Shown piece by piece: positions 19,713 to 28,186 of a DNA stretch of 64,000 nucleotides (positions are counted from its first letter, which is position 1; each line of letters starts with the position of its first letter). The notes under the pieces were generated by a model, which was not told where the DNA came from, made no database searches, and worked only from the letters and a program-made list of their open reading frames with translations. The position numbers and the translations under genes were made by a program. The stretch covers positions 18,642-82,641 of the forward strand of contig JBNKJP010000026.1 in NCBI GenBank assembly GCA_050291245.1. Reading direction: 5' to 3'. The stretch comes from Thiodiazotropha sp050291245. Lineage in GTDB: Bacteria; Pseudomonadota; Gammaproteobacteria; Chromatiales; Chromatiaceae.

Positions 19713-21125
19713 TCAATTGGTATAGAGATTTACCTGCAAACGCTGATTCTGCTCGGCGATGTTGTTCCACTCGCCAGCGGTTTTCACGTCGTAGCGCTCG
19801 GGATAGGGCATCATCGGTTCGTTGAAGCCGTTGCTGAAAAGAATGATCTCGATCTCGCCGCCGCTGCGTTCGGTTTCCACGCTCATATAGTTAGCGAAGG
19901 CAACGGACTGGTCATTGAGCCAGTCATTGGTACCCCGAAAATCACTGGCAAACAGGCACTGGCCGATCTCGAGCCCCGGGGGGGCCACAGAGAGTTCCCC
20001 CGCCTCGCTCTTTTGCAGGCAGAAATTGCCAAGATTGGCACGCAGTTCCAGGGTGCCGCGAAAGCCCGCTTCCTTGAGCCGTTTCACCAGTTCGTCGAGC
20101 CACAGCGCCCGCTCATCGTTAAACGGTTTATGGCCATAATCGAACCGGGAACCCTGGTTCGCCGCCCATTCGATCAGCTTCATCGGCAGCCCGCTGGCGT
20201 CACCGTCCGACTCCGGCTTAAGGGTTGATTGTAACTGCTGACCCAGTTGTTCGATCTGGGCGTTTTGATCCGCCAGCAGATCCATGAGTTCCGCATTGCT
20301 GACCCGGCTTGCACTTGCCGCACCGCCGAAAGCTTCCCCATTCGTCCAGTTGAGATAGAGCGGTATGGCAATCGCCAGCAGGGCCGCGGCGCCCAGCACC
20401 CCGAAGAGGAAGGATTTGAGACGGAAACCGCCCTGGTTCTCATGCCACGACTCGAGTTCATAAAGTTCGCCCCGCACTTCATCAAAGTGTCGGTCGAGAT
20501 GTTCCTGCAACCGCTCCTCGACCTGCCCCTGTTCCCGGCGAATGAACCGCTTGAGGGATTCCACCCCTTTGAAATTGTCCTGGAAGTCGTCCAGGGGTAG
20601 GCTCACCCGATCCGAGCTGAGGGGTTGATGACGTTCATGATTGGAAAGCAGATGCACATTGTCGGGGCGGGACGCCCCCATCATACCTTCCAGCTCACTG
20701 TGCTTGAAATCACTGACGAGGGATTCCTGTTCCGGCATCAGGTGCAGGTTGTTGAGAATCTGTTCGAGGTCCTGTGGCTCGAGTTGCTTGGGCAGTACCC
20801 CCACAGCGCCGAGCGCCCGTGCCTGGCTGACCGCAAGTCCACCGGCTTTGGAGGTGTACATCATCACCGGAATGACCGCGGTTTTGGGATTGGACTTGAT
20901 TACCTTAAGGGCCTGAAAGCCATCCATCCCCGGCATTTCGTAGTCCATGAAGATGGCATCCGGGGCATGATCATACAGATAGTCGATGGCTGCCGCGGCG
21001 GATTCACGGGTTTCAACTGAAATCCCGTAGTTTTTGAGTTTCGTGGACAACACCTGACGTGCGGTTTTGGAGTCATCGACGATGAGCGCTGTTTTGATCG
21101 CGTTTCCAGTCACGGCGGCTACCAC
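19713..21125 (-). CDS. Membrane-anchored receiver-domain protein with an extracytoplasmic C-terminal domain
   Basis: Protein of 470 residues. Residues 10-130 form a response-regulator receiver domain with acidic pair DD (17-18), phospho-acceptor Asp61 in IFMDYEMPGMDG, the Ser of MMYTSKAGG and the Lys of LPKQ. A charged helical linker follows (130-235), then one transmembrane helix (LFGVLGAAALLAIAIPLYL, about 238-260). The rest (260-470) has a short coiled coil and a domain I cannot name, with Cys residues in NFCLQK and QCLFASD and an OmpA-like layout of alternating strands. The start is GTG at 21125; GTG at 21113 is possible. A receiver fused through the membrane to a periplasmic domain is unusual. 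Confidence 0.8.
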   Translation of the reverse strand: MVAAVTGNAIKTALIVDDSKTARQVLSTKLKNYGISVETRESAAAAIDYLYDHAPDAIFMDYEMPGMDGFQALKVIKSNPKTAVIPVMMYTSKAGGLAVSQARALGAVGVLPKQLEPQDLEQILNNLHLMPEQESLVSDFKHSELEGMMGASRPDNVHLLSNHERHQPLSSDRVSLPLDDFQDNFKGVESLKRFIRREQGQVEERLQEHLDRHFDEVRGELYELESWHENQGGFRLKSFLFGVLGAAALLAIAIPLYLNWTNGEAFGGAASASRVSNAELMDLLADQNAQIEQLGQQLQSTLKPESDGDASGLPMKLIEWAANQGSRFDYGHKPFNDERALWLDELVKRLKEAGFRGTLELRANLGNFCLQKSEAGELSVAPPGLEIGQCLFASDFRGTNDWLNDQSVAFANYMSVETERSGGEIEIILFSNGFNEPMMPYPERYDVKTAGEWNNIAEQNQRLQVNLYTN

Positions 21126-21275
21126 TTTCCCATGTTTTTTCCCCGGTATGCTACCGGCCTATCTTACAGGATAATCTACAGTTCTATTGCTGCGAGTCAT
21201 AGCGTGTCTGACGGATTCACAGCGACTAGCCTTAATCTACTATATCTGTACTAACTGAGCAGAGGAATTTTCTTC

Positions 21276-21617
21276 ATGACACCCCTGACGCAAGAAAAGT
21301 GTGAAGCCTGTCGCGCTGACGCGCCTCAAGTCAGTGACGAAGAGTTGGCCGAACTGATCAGGCTCATCCCGGATTGGAATATTGAGGTGCGGGACGGGAT
21401 CATGCAGTTGGAAAAGTCTTTTCGCTTCGGCAATTTCACGGAGGCCCTGGCCTTCACCAATCGGGTCGGCGCGCTGGCCGAGGAGGAGGGTCATCACCCA
21501 AGTCTGCTGACCGAGTGGGGAAAAACCACCGTGACCTGGTGGTCACATAAAATTCGGGGGCTACACCGCAACGACTTCATCATGTCGGCGAAGACCGACC
21601 CGTTGTATCACCCCTGA
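21276..21617 (+). CDS. phhB: Pterin-4a-carbinolamine dehydratase
   Basis: Protein of 113 residues, the usual length. It has the fold signature LIPDWNIEVRDGIMQLEKSFRFGNFTEALAFTNRVGALAEEEGHHPSLLTEWGKTTVTWWSHKIRGLHRNDFIMSAK, with the active-site His pair (EGHHP) and a third His in WWSHKIRGLH. It dehydrates 4a-hydroxytetrahydropterin and may also assist molybdopterin or pterin metabolism. No phenylalanine hydroxylase gene is adjacent, so the physiological role here is open. AGAGGAA lies upstream of the ATG. It converges with the metallo-hydrolase gene at a 28-nt gap. Confidence 0.93.
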   Translation: MTPLTQEKCEACRADAPQVSDEELAELIRLIPDWNIEVRDGIMQLEKSFRFGNFTEALAFTNRVGALAEEEGHHPSLLTEWGKTTVTWWSHKIRGLHRNDFIMSAKTDPLYHP

Positions 21618-21645
21618 AGCTCCCTGGCGCTCTACCAGACTTGAA

Positions 21646-22404
21646 TCAGAGCGTCGACTCAAGCCACGGTTTTGCCTGATCGTCAAATCTGAGCGTGCGA
21701 CCGCAGCCCCCTGGAAGACAACGATCACCGAGCAACTCCTTGAGGCGTAAAGAGGCGGCCTGACCGGTGCAATGGGTCGGCAAGACATGCTTGATAGGCA
21801 ACGCCTGTAATCGCATCACCCGTTTCTCGAGTGTGGCTTCATCCGCTTCGAACAGGTGAAATCCGCCCAGCAGCAAGGCGATGGACTGGCCGGTTTGTTC
21901 GATGGCCCGCTCCGCGATCCGGTCAATCCCGGGATGGGCGCATCCGGTAACCACCAGCGCCCCGTCCGGAGAGGGCATTATCAACGCCTGTTCCGGCATG
22001 TCGCCCGGCATGGTTCCGCTGGAGAAAAACCCCGGGGCAAACTCACAGGGCTCGGCTCCGACCACCACCAGCTCTCCGCACAGGCACTGCAAATCCGCGA
22101 TTAAACGCGGCGAAAGACTGTCGGGTACCACCAGACGGATCTCCGGGTTGAGTTCAAGGATCGAATCCAATCCACCCAGGTGGTCCCAGTGACTGTGAGA
22201 TAGGAACAAGGTGTCGAGATGCCCCAAATCCTTTCCCAGCATTCGGGCGTTTCCAAGCAGTATCCTGCCGTTGCTGCCGGTGTCGAAAAGCAGGCGCTGC
22301 CGGGGCGTCTCAATTAATAGGGAAAAACCCCATAACCGACTGAGGCGGGCATCCTCGCAGACATTGTCAAACAGTTGAGTCAATACCAGATCAACGAGTT
22401 TCAT
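21646..22404 (-). CDS. MBL-fold metallo-hydrolase (COG1237-like)
   Basis: Protein of 252 residues with the metallo-beta-lactamase motif SHSHWDHLGG (around residues 70-79), a later metal ligand in VVTGCAHPGI and terminal PTHCTGQAA. The layout, including LLFDTGSNGRILLGNA near the N-terminus, matches the group annotated as 7,8-dihydropterin-6-methyl-4-(beta-ribofuranosyl)aminobenzene phosphate synthase-like hydrolases. That name should not be taken as function. It probably binds two metals and cleaves a small ester or phosphate. It lies downstream of the YkgJ-type gene on the same strand with an 86-nt gap. Confidence 0.85.
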   Translation of the reverse strand: MKLVDLVLTQLFDNVCEDARLSRLWGFSLLIETPRQRLLFDTGSNGRILLGNARMLGKDLGHLDTLFLSHSHWDHLGGLDSILELNPEIRLVVPDSLSPRLIADLQCLCGELVVVGAEPCEFAPGFFSSGTMPGDMPEQALIMPSPDGALVVTGCAHPGIDRIAERAIEQTGQSIALLLGGFHLFEADEATLEKRVMRLQALPIKHVLPTHCTGQAASLRLKELLGDRCLPGGCGRTLRFDDQAKPWLESTL

Positions 22405-22490
22405 GGGATGCCTTTCAGCCGGAGATGGGTTCGGAAACCGGTCTGCGGTGGCTCAGTGCCACTCACCGGAGTCGAGCCGTGGGTCCAGGA

Positions 22491-23381
22491 TCAGGACAGG
22501 GCGTCCTTCATATCCTGCTCCTGCTTCTGTTTGTAGAGTTCAACCTCCGCCTTGCGGCGCATCTCCAGAATCTCCTTGCGCTCTTCCAGGCGTTTCTCCG
22601 CCGCCTGGTCCTTGACCGGAATGGTGACATCGCCGAACAGCACTTGCTTGAGAAACCGGGTGCCGAACTGCATCAACGCCAGGTCCTCTGTCTCGACGGT
22701 TTGGTAAAACGCCTCATCCATCTCATAGGATGCCCGGAAAGAGTCGCTGAGCACGAACTTGCGCAGCCGGTCCACATCGTAGGAACACATGAAAAACAGC
22801 TGCAGACTGGTGTCACTGGGCCGCCCGATCGACGGACCGGCGGATTTCTTCTTCAGGATCAGTTGCAGCCATTCGCGGTTGATTTGATCGTAGATCTCGA
22901 CGGCCTGCTCCTTGCGGTAGGCGTCCACGCTGATCTCGCGGGACTCTACATGCCCCTTGCAGTGATCCTCCTTGATCAGAAAGTAGCGTGCTTCGTCATC
23001 GGCTGAGCCGGCCTCGTGCATCGCCATATGGCCGATGGGGTAGTAGCGGCAGGCGGTGGGGCGGTCGGGATAGACGCCGCAACCCTCCTCGCCGACGAAC
23101 AGGCAGGCGCCCTCATCGTTGGTGCGCAGCTTGACACCCGGTACCCCATCCTTGTCCATTTCGAAGGGAACCGTGTGCTGTTTCAGAAATTCGGTGGCGC
23201 TGAGGCCCAGATTGTCCTTCAGGCGCAGGATATCGTATGGGGTCAGCTGGATGTCCGCATGCTGACAGCAGGCGTTGAAACAGGAGATTCCTTTGTGGCA
23301 GTTGAAGGTGATCGTCGCTCCGGGTTCCAGAATGGTCGGGACGAAGTTGCTTTTGAAAGGAATGTCGAATTTTTCAGTCAT
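22491..23381 (-). CDS. YkgJ-family cysteine-cluster protein linked to aprBA
   Basis: Protein of 296 residues from the ATG at 23381, preceded by GGAGAC; the longer frame starting at 23429 runs into the terminator hairpin. The CxxxCxxC-type zinc/iron-chelate domain spans about residues 25-110, with cysteines in FNCHKGISCFNACCQ, GACLFVGEEGCGVYPDRPTACRYYP and a later DHC. The C-terminus is a charged helix (QAAEKRLEERKEILEMRRKAEVELYKQKQEQ). Its partner is unknown. It follows aprA on the same strand beyond a strong terminator, so it would receive only read-through or use its own promoter. A role in Fe-S or metal handling for APS reductase is a guess from position. Confidence 0.82.
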   Translation of the reverse strand: MTEKFDIPFKSNFVPTILEPGATITFNCHKGISCFNACCQHADIQLTPYDILRLKDNLGLSATEFLKQHTVPFEMDKDGVPGVKLRTNDEGACLFVGEEGCGVYPDRPTACRYYPIGHMAMHEAGSADDEARYFLIKEDHCKGHVESREISVDAYRKEQAVEIYDQINREWLQLILKKKSAGPSIGRPSDTSLQLFFMCSYDVDRLRKFVLSDSFRASYEMDEAFYQTVETEDLALMQFGTRFLKQVLFGDVTIPVKDQAAEKRLEERKEILEMRRKAEVELYKQKQEQDMKDALS

Positions 23382-23404
23382 GATTTTGTCTCCGATAAAG
23401 ACGG

Positions 23405-23439
23405 AAAAAGTCCGGGCACCTTGCGGCACCCGGACTTTT
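23405..23439 (-). terminator. Intrinsic terminator after aprBA
   Basis: Read on the minus strand, an 11-bp stem (GTCCGGGTGCC with GGTGCCCGGAC, two G-U wobbles) closes on a GCAA tetraloop and is followed by five T. It begins 23 nt after the aprA stop. The plus-strand reading also ends in TTTT, so it could work both ways. Confidence 0.85.
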
Positions 23440-23461
23440 CAAGTCACTCGACTGTCAAAAA

Positions 23462-25447
23462 TTATTTGAACAGCTTGGACTTATCGACCAGATCCATGTG
23501 CGCACGCTTGAAGCATGTGTAGGTCTTGGTCTCTTTGTCGTAGATGGAGTTCACAAAGCACTTCCAGTTCTCTTCATCGACGAAGTTCTTATCCATGCGG
23601 TAGTAGAAACCAGGATAACGGGACTCCTCACGGAACTGGATGTGTTTCATGTGAGCTTCAGCCGTCAGGATGCGGTGATAGTTCTCCCAAGCACGCAGCA
23701 GCTCGTGGAGGTCTTTCGCACGCATCTTCAGGGCGTCTTCCTTGAGCATTTCCAACTTCTGTTCAGCCAGATCCAGCATATGATTGTTGGTGGTGTAGTA
23801 GGTGGCCACACCGGCAACGTACTCGTCCATGACCTTCTGCAGACGGAACTGCAACATACGCGGAGTGATGTAGTTGGGGTTCACATCGATCGCGGTGGTG
23901 TAGTCCTTGTGCTCCAGGTAGTTGCGGACCGGACGGTAGATCTCTTCGATCAGGGCGTCCACGTCGGTGTCCAACTCAGGGGTGTAGTCCTTGTTGTCCA
24001 TGACGTATTTCACCATCGCCTTGGCAGCCATGCGGCCTTCAGCGTGGGAACCGGAAGAGAACTTGTGACCGGAAGCGCCCACGCCGTCACCGGCGGTGAA
24101 CAGACCGGACACGGTGGTCATACCACGGTAGCCCCAGTTCCAGCCCTTCGGCAGGTGATCGGGCACACCGGCTTCGGTCTCGTCAGTCGGAGCGCCCACA
24201 TCGTCAGGACCGGAAGTCCAGATGCCGCAGCAACCGGAGTGGGAGCCCAGCAGGTAGGGTTCGGTGGGCATCAGCTCGGAGTTCTTCTTCTCAGGCTCGA
24301 TGTTCTCACCGGCCCAGATACCACACTGGCCGATACACATATCCAGGAAGTCTTCCCAGGCCTCGGCTTCCAGATGCTTGACCTCACGGGGAGACAGGGT
24401 CTCGCGCAGGTTGGCCAGAGCGGTGACGGTGTCCATCCAGATAGGACCGCGACCTTCCTTCATCTCTTTGAGCATCAGGTGGTTACGCAGACAGGAAGCA
24501 GGAACGGCAGCCTGACCATAAGGAGGATAGTCGTTCAGCATGTCCGCGTTCTTGGTCATGTAGGCTTCGCCGAAGGCGTTGGTGGCCTTGGACTTGAACA
24601 GCAGGAACCAGGCGCCGACCGGGCCGTAACCGTCTTTGAAACGGGTGGGCACGAAGCGGTTTTCCATCATGGTCAGCTCTGCACCGGCCTCAGCAGCCAT
24701 GGCGTAGGTGGAACCGGCGTTCCATACGGGGTACCAGGCACGGCCCTGACCCTCACCCACGGAGCGGGGACGGAAGATGTTCACGCAGCCGCCGGCGGCC
24801 AGCAGGATGGCTTTCGCCTTGAACACGTAGAGCTTGTGCTCACGAACGGAGAAACCGACAGCACCGGCGATGCGGTTCTTGTCGTTCTTGTCGTTGACCA
24901 GCTTGACGATGAAGATACGCTCCTGGATGTTGTCCATGCCCAGGGCCTTCTTGGCGGCTTCAGCGACGATCCACTTGTAGGATTCGCCGTTGATCATGAT
25001 CTGCCACTTACCGGAACGTACGGGTTTGCCGCCGTCTTTCAGAGGGGCCAGACCCTTGGAGCCGTCGTGACGCTCACCGTTCTCGTCGGTCTTCCAGATC
25101 GGCAGACCCCACTCTTCGAACAGGTGTACGGATTCGTCAACGTGACGGCCCAGATCATAGGCCAGGTCGTCGCGGGTGATACCCATCAGGTCGTTGGAGA
25201 CCATGCGGGCGTAGTCCGCGGGATCCTGCTCGGGACCGATGTAGGTGTTGATAGCGGACAGACCCTGAGCCACGGCGCCGGAACGGTCCATGGCGGCCTT
25301 GTCGACCAGCTTAACTTTGATGTCGCCACCGGCGGCTTGCACCCAGGGGCCGATCTCATAGGCGGCGCCACTACAGGCCATACCACCGCCGATCAGCAGG
25401 ATGTCTACCTCTTCCTGGACGACTTCCGGATTTCCGAATTCAGCCAT
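23462..25447 (-). CDS. aprA: Dissimilatory adenylylsulfate reductase, alpha subunit
   Basis: Flavoprotein of 661 residues, the normal AprA length. The FAD-binding motif is near the N-terminus (DILLIGGGMACSGAAYEIGPW), with flavoprotein segments GAVAQGLSAINTYIG and SGCCGIWTSGPDDVGAPTDETE. With AprB it interconverts APS and sulfite plus AMP; in a sulfur oxidiser it runs from sulfite to APS in the cytoplasm, feeding ATP sulfurylase. It follows aprB by 51 nt, with a CGAGG ribosome site. Strong codon bias leaves a very long open frame on the opposite strand, consistent with high expression. No sat, aprM or qmoABC genes are adjacent within the window. Confidence 0.97.
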   Translation of the reverse strand: MAEFGNPEVVQEEVDILLIGGGMACSGAAYEIGPWVQAAGGDIKVKLVDKAAMDRSGAVAQGLSAINTYIGPEQDPADYARMVSNDLMGITRDDLAYDLGRHVDESVHLFEEWGLPIWKTDENGERHDGSKGLAPLKDGGKPVRSGKWQIMINGESYKWIVAEAAKKALGMDNIQERIFIVKLVNDKNDKNRIAGAVGFSVREHKLYVFKAKAILLAAGGCVNIFRPRSVGEGQGRAWYPVWNAGSTYAMAAEAGAELTMMENRFVPTRFKDGYGPVGAWFLLFKSKATNAFGEAYMTKNADMLNDYPPYGQAAVPASCLRNHLMLKEMKEGRGPIWMDTVTALANLRETLSPREVKHLEAEAWEDFLDMCIGQCGIWAGENIEPEKKNSELMPTEPYLLGSHSGCCGIWTSGPDDVGAPTDETEAGVPDHLPKGWNWGYRGMTTVSGLFTAGDGVGASGHKFSSGSHAEGRMAAKAMVKYVMDNKDYTPELDTDVDALIEEIYRPVRNYLEHKDYTTAIDVNPNYITPRMLQFRLQKVMDEYVAGVATYYTTNNHMLDLAEQKLEMLKEDALKMRAKDLHELLRAWENYHRILTAEAHMKHIQFREESRYPGFYYRMDKNFVDEENWKCFVNSIYDKETKTYTCFKRAHMDLVDKSKLFK

Positions 25448-25498
25448 TTCATATACCTCGAATTATTTGTATTCCTGAATAATCTGACTGAATCCCGC

Positions 25499-25972
25499 TT
25501 ACTTGCGGATCAGCTCGCTGGGATTGCCGGCACGGTAGCCGTTCTGCTCGTTGTGGTTGAAGAAACCGGGCTCGCCGATCTTCGCCATGTCAGCAGCAGG
25601 CTTGTTGCCGTAGGGATCAATGGAACCCTCGGGAGTGGTGCGGATCGGGAATTTGAAACGCTTCATGGTGCCGTTGCGGAACTTGATGGTCCACATGATG
25701 GAATCGGTACCGCGCAGGGGCTGAACGGAAGCGCCCAGGGGCACGATATCGGCGTAAGGACGCGCTTCGATGGCCTGTTGAGGACAGATCTTGATGCAGG
25801 AGTAGCACTCCCAGCACTGATCAGGTTCCTGGTTGAAAGACTTCATCGCATGACCGGTTTCAGAGCCGTCTTTATCCAGCTTCATCAGGTCATGAGGACA
25901 GATGTACATGCAAGCTGTCCTGTCCTGGCCTCTACAGCCATCGCACTTCTCAGTACGCACAAATGTAGGCAT
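25499..25972 (-). CDS. aprB: Dissimilatory adenylylsulfate reductase, beta (ferredoxin-like) subunit
   Basis: Protein of 157 residues carrying two [4Fe-4S] clusters: CDGCRGQDRTACMYICP (residues about 10-27) and CWECYSCIKICP (about 52-64), in the arrangement specific to AprB. It transfers electrons between the AprA flavin and a membrane acceptor. The C-terminal tail (KPAADMAKIGEPGFFNHNEQNGYRAGNPSELIRK) is the family extension that wraps around AprA. TTAGGAGA lies 8-10 bases before the ATG. It is the first gene of the aprBA operon; the electron-transferring membrane partner is not in the window. Confidence 0.96.
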   Translation of the reverse strand: MPTFVRTEKCDGCRGQDRTACMYICPHDLMKLDKDGSETGHAMKSFNQEPDQCWECYSCIKICPQQAIEARPYADIVPLGASVQPLRGTDSIMWTIKFRNGTMKRFKFPIRTTPEGSIDPYGNKPAADMAKIGEPGFFNHNEQNGYRAGNPSELIRK

Positions 25973-26006
25973 GGTGTTTTTCTCCTAAGGGTTTCACTGC
26001 AGTGAT

Positions 26007-26192
26007 TCAGCCGCCGCTTAACCGCCACGGCTTTGAAGCACAACCGGATATGCCCGGTGTTATTCGTTTGAACTGTTTCCTGGCCCGTGGCCATCGGTGC
26101 CCGGAACCAATATTCGAACCCGATCCTTTCGACGCGATGCCCGACACTTCCTGCTCAAGCATCGCACTACCCGGATTCGGGGTGACAGACAT
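26007..26192 (-). CDS. Candidate 61-residue leader ORF upstream of aprB
   Basis: A frame beginning MSVTPNPGSAMLEQEVSG and ending CASKPWRLSGG has a very purine-rich ribosome site (GGGAGGGGGAGG) about five bases before its ATG, and lies 34 nt upstream of aprB on the same strand. The composition (many Ser, Gly, Arg) is not convincing as a folded protein. It may be a leader, or only part of the untranslated region. No family recognised. Confidence 0.2.
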   Translation of the reverse strand: MSVTPNPGSAMLEQEVSGIASKGSGSNIGSGHRWPRARKQFKRITPGISGCASKPWRLSGG

Positions 26193-26529
26193 TAAAGCCT
26201 CCCCCTCCCTTTCGCCAAACAATTTTTTCTGGAGGGCACATAAAATACGCTTATCAACTGTGGTTTATCATCCTGGGAATCTCATGCCCATTCGAAATAA
26301 CCAATTGTTATTTATATATTTATTATCAGCGCACCCATAAGGGCTTTTGTTCGGAACAAACGCCTCGGCAGGGGCCTATTCCTCTTGGGCTATCCCATGG
26401 GAGATAGGCGGGAGGCGACAAAAGTCATTGAAACCGCGCCATCCTACGCCTATTTAAGCGGTTTCGCACCCTGTTTGCCCAAGCTTGCCGGGGCAAACTC
26501 GCTTCCCGCGGGGTTACAGGGCGCCAGCC
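26193..26529. other. AT-rich upstream region of aprBA
   Basis: No gene seen. Between 26220 and 26340 the DNA becomes AT-rich (ATTTATATATTTATTATC), unlike its GC-rich surroundings, so the aprBA promoter probably lies here reading leftward. I could not fit a convincing -35/-10 pair. A perfect TCCCATGGGA palindrome is at about 26393-26402. Confidence 0.4.
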
Positions 26530-27249
26530 ATGGGTTACAGTTACCCCCCCGTGGATAATCCCGTGCATTCCCGCCTCATGAACAACACCTTGGACGATAG
26601 CCCCGTGATCCCCGACGCCCTGTTCCTGCTGGCGACAGGCTGCGCCCACTGTCCGGCGGTCCTGGAATCCCTGAACCAGATGGTCAAACAGGGGCGTATC
26701 GGCCGACTCGAGACCGTCAATATCGCGGTCCATCCGGAAGTTGCCCAGGCGGTGGGAACCCGCAGCGTACCCTGGACCCGGATCGGTCCTTTTGAACTGG
26801 AGGGCGCTCTGACCCCCGGCGAGGTAGCCACCTGGACCGAGCACGCCACCCGGCAGACCGGGGTGGGCGACTATTTCAGCGCCTGCCTGGAGGCCCAGAA
26901 ACCGGACAAGGTGATGGCCTGGTTGACCCATGATCCGAATCAACTGAAGGCGCTGGTCGGTTTGATGAGTTCGGAGGATACCCCGATGGCCGTGCGTATC
27001 GGAATCGGCGTGGTGATGGAGCACCTGGAAGGGGATGCCCGGCTACACAGGTTGCTGCCGGATCTGATCGCACTGTGTGCCCATCCCCGGGCGAACATCC
27101 GTGCGGATGCGGCCCACTACCTGGGACTCACCCATGCCAAGGAGGCCGAATCCTGTTTGACCGCCCTGCTCCGGGACGATCATCCCGATGTTCGTGAAAT
27201 CGCCGCGGAATCCTTGGAACAACTCACTTCGACACCCACCTCCAACTGA
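26530..27249 (+). CDS. Thioredoxin-fold protein with C-terminal HEAT repeats
   Basis: Protein of 239 residues from the ATG at 26530; the ATG at 26578 is a later alternative and neither has a strong ribosome site. Residues about 28-105 resemble a thioredoxin/glutaredoxin fold with a CAHC redox pair (38-41) and the cis-Pro loop candidate RSVPWTRIG. Residues about 120-235 contain alpha-helical HEAT-like repeats (LPDLIALCAHPRANIRADAAHYLGL and LRDDHPDVREIAAESLEQL). It is followed 11 nt later by the next gene in a four-gene run. A redox scaffold role is inferred only from the domains. Confidence 0.75.
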   Translation: MGYSYPPVDNPVHSRLMNNTLDDSPVIPDALFLLATGCAHCPAVLESLNQMVKQGRIGRLETVNIAVHPEVAQAVGTRSVPWTRIGPFELEGALTPGEVATWTEHATRQTGVGDYFSACLEAQKPDKVMAWLTHDPNQLKALVGLMSSEDTPMAVRIGIGVVMEHLEGDARLHRLLPDLIALCAHPRANIRADAAHYLGLTHAKEAESCLTALLRDDHPDVREIAAESLEQLTSTPTSN

Positions 27250-27260
27250 CACACGCCTCC

Positions 27261-27812
27261 ATGAATAGAAAGGAACAGATCCTGACGGTACACGCCCAGT
27301 TCATCAATCAGGTCGTCATGACCGGTCCCCATGCGGACCGTCAGCAGGAGTTTCAAGCACTCCTTAATATGGCTGAAGCTCAGGGCTGGAGCGAACTGGT
27401 TCGGTGTGTACGGCTGATCTTTCAGCAGGGCCGGCGTGACCTGGAGATCCTCAACCCCCTCGACGAGGAGGACCGGGTTATCGCGGAGGCTATCCTCAAG
27501 GGTTTGCAGGATCCATCCAGCCTGCCGGATCCCCAGGCACAGCCGGACCCGGCCCTCGCGGCACCCGGTTTGGCGTCGATGATTCACGCGGCGGGTCAGG
27601 GTCACCCACAGGCGTTGCAGCTGATTGCCCAGATGGCCGAGCAGATGAGCCGTGTCGGCGGCCCCATGGGACATCTGGCCTCCGTGATTCGCCCCCTGAT
27701 CAACGGTGAACGCAATCCCGAGGTGTTGTGCAAACGCCTGGACAGTCAATCCGAAGCGATGGTGATAGGGATTCTGGAAGAACTGACGCGTTTGGATGGG
27801 GGCGATGCCTGA
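27261..27812 (+). CDS. Conserved-looking protein of unknown function
   Basis: Protein of 183 residues, mostly alpha-helical, soluble, without a signal or membrane segment. A proline-rich spacer (DPSSLPDPQAQPDPALAAPG, about residues 90-109) divides an N-terminal helical part (QEFQALLNMAEAQGWSELVRCVRLIFQQG) from a C-terminal one (GLASMIHAAGQGHPQALQLIAQMAEQMSRVGG). I do not recognise the family. It starts 11 nt after the thioredoxin/HEAT gene and its TGA overlaps the next ATG (TGATG), so translation is likely coupled. Function may relate to the redox/HEAT partner, but that is position only. Confidence 0.8.
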   Translation: MNRKEQILTVHAQFINQVVMTGPHADRQQEFQALLNMAEAQGWSELVRCVRLIFQQGRRDLEILNPLDEEDRVIAEAILKGLQDPSSLPDPQAQPDPALAAPGLASMIHAAGQGHPQALQLIAQMAEQMSRVGGPMGHLASVIRPLINGERNPEVLCKRLDSQSEAMVIGILEELTRLDGGDA

Positions 27813-28186
27813 TGGCCCGCCGTTGTATCGCCCTGGCCGCACTGAGCGGTATGCTGCTGGTCCTGCTCGGCGCCTTCGGCGCCCACGTTCTGGAACCCCG
27901 CCTGCCCCCGGATCACCTGATCTGGTGGCACAAAGCGGTCCACTACCAGGGACTGCACACCCTGGCGCTACTGGGGGTCGGACTGTTGGCGCTGCACCAT
28001 CCAGGACGGGCGTTACAGACCGCGGGTTGGCTGTTCCTGGTGGGAATCGTACTGTTTTCCGGCAGTCTGTACACAATGGCGTTGAGCGACCTGCGCATAC
28101 TCGGCATGCTCACCCCTCTGGGCGGCAGCGCCTTCATCGGTGGCTGGCTGGCATTGCTGCTGGCGGCCTGGCGGCTGCCGCGCTGA
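27812..28186 (+). CDS. DUF423 family small membrane protein
   Basis: Protein of 124 residues with four hydrophobic helices. The opening SGMLLVLLGAFGAHVLEPRLPPDHLIWWHKAVHYQGLHTLALL and the ending LTPLGGSAFIGGWLALLLAAWRL are the DUF423 (YgdD-like) signatures. Function in the inner membrane is unknown. The ATG overlaps the preceding stop by one base and its own stop overlaps the next ATG by one base, placing it inside a compact operon. Confidence 0.9.
   Translation: MARRCIALAALSGMLLVLLGAFGAHVLEPRLPPDHLIWWHKAVHYQGLHTLALLGVGLLALHHPGRALQTAGWLFLVGIVLFSGSLYTMALSDLRILGMLTPLGGSAFIGGWLALLLAAWRLPR

Noticed and set aside
23498..26005. An 835-codon open frame on the plus strand opposite aprBA
   Set aside because: Created by the strong codon bias of aprA and aprB; the translation is Val/Gly/His-rich with no recognisable domain, and aprA/aprB on the other strand are certain.
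26221..26340. Specific -35/-10 promoter for aprBA
   Set aside because: Several TATA-like hexamers, but none has an acceptable -35 at 16-18 nt.
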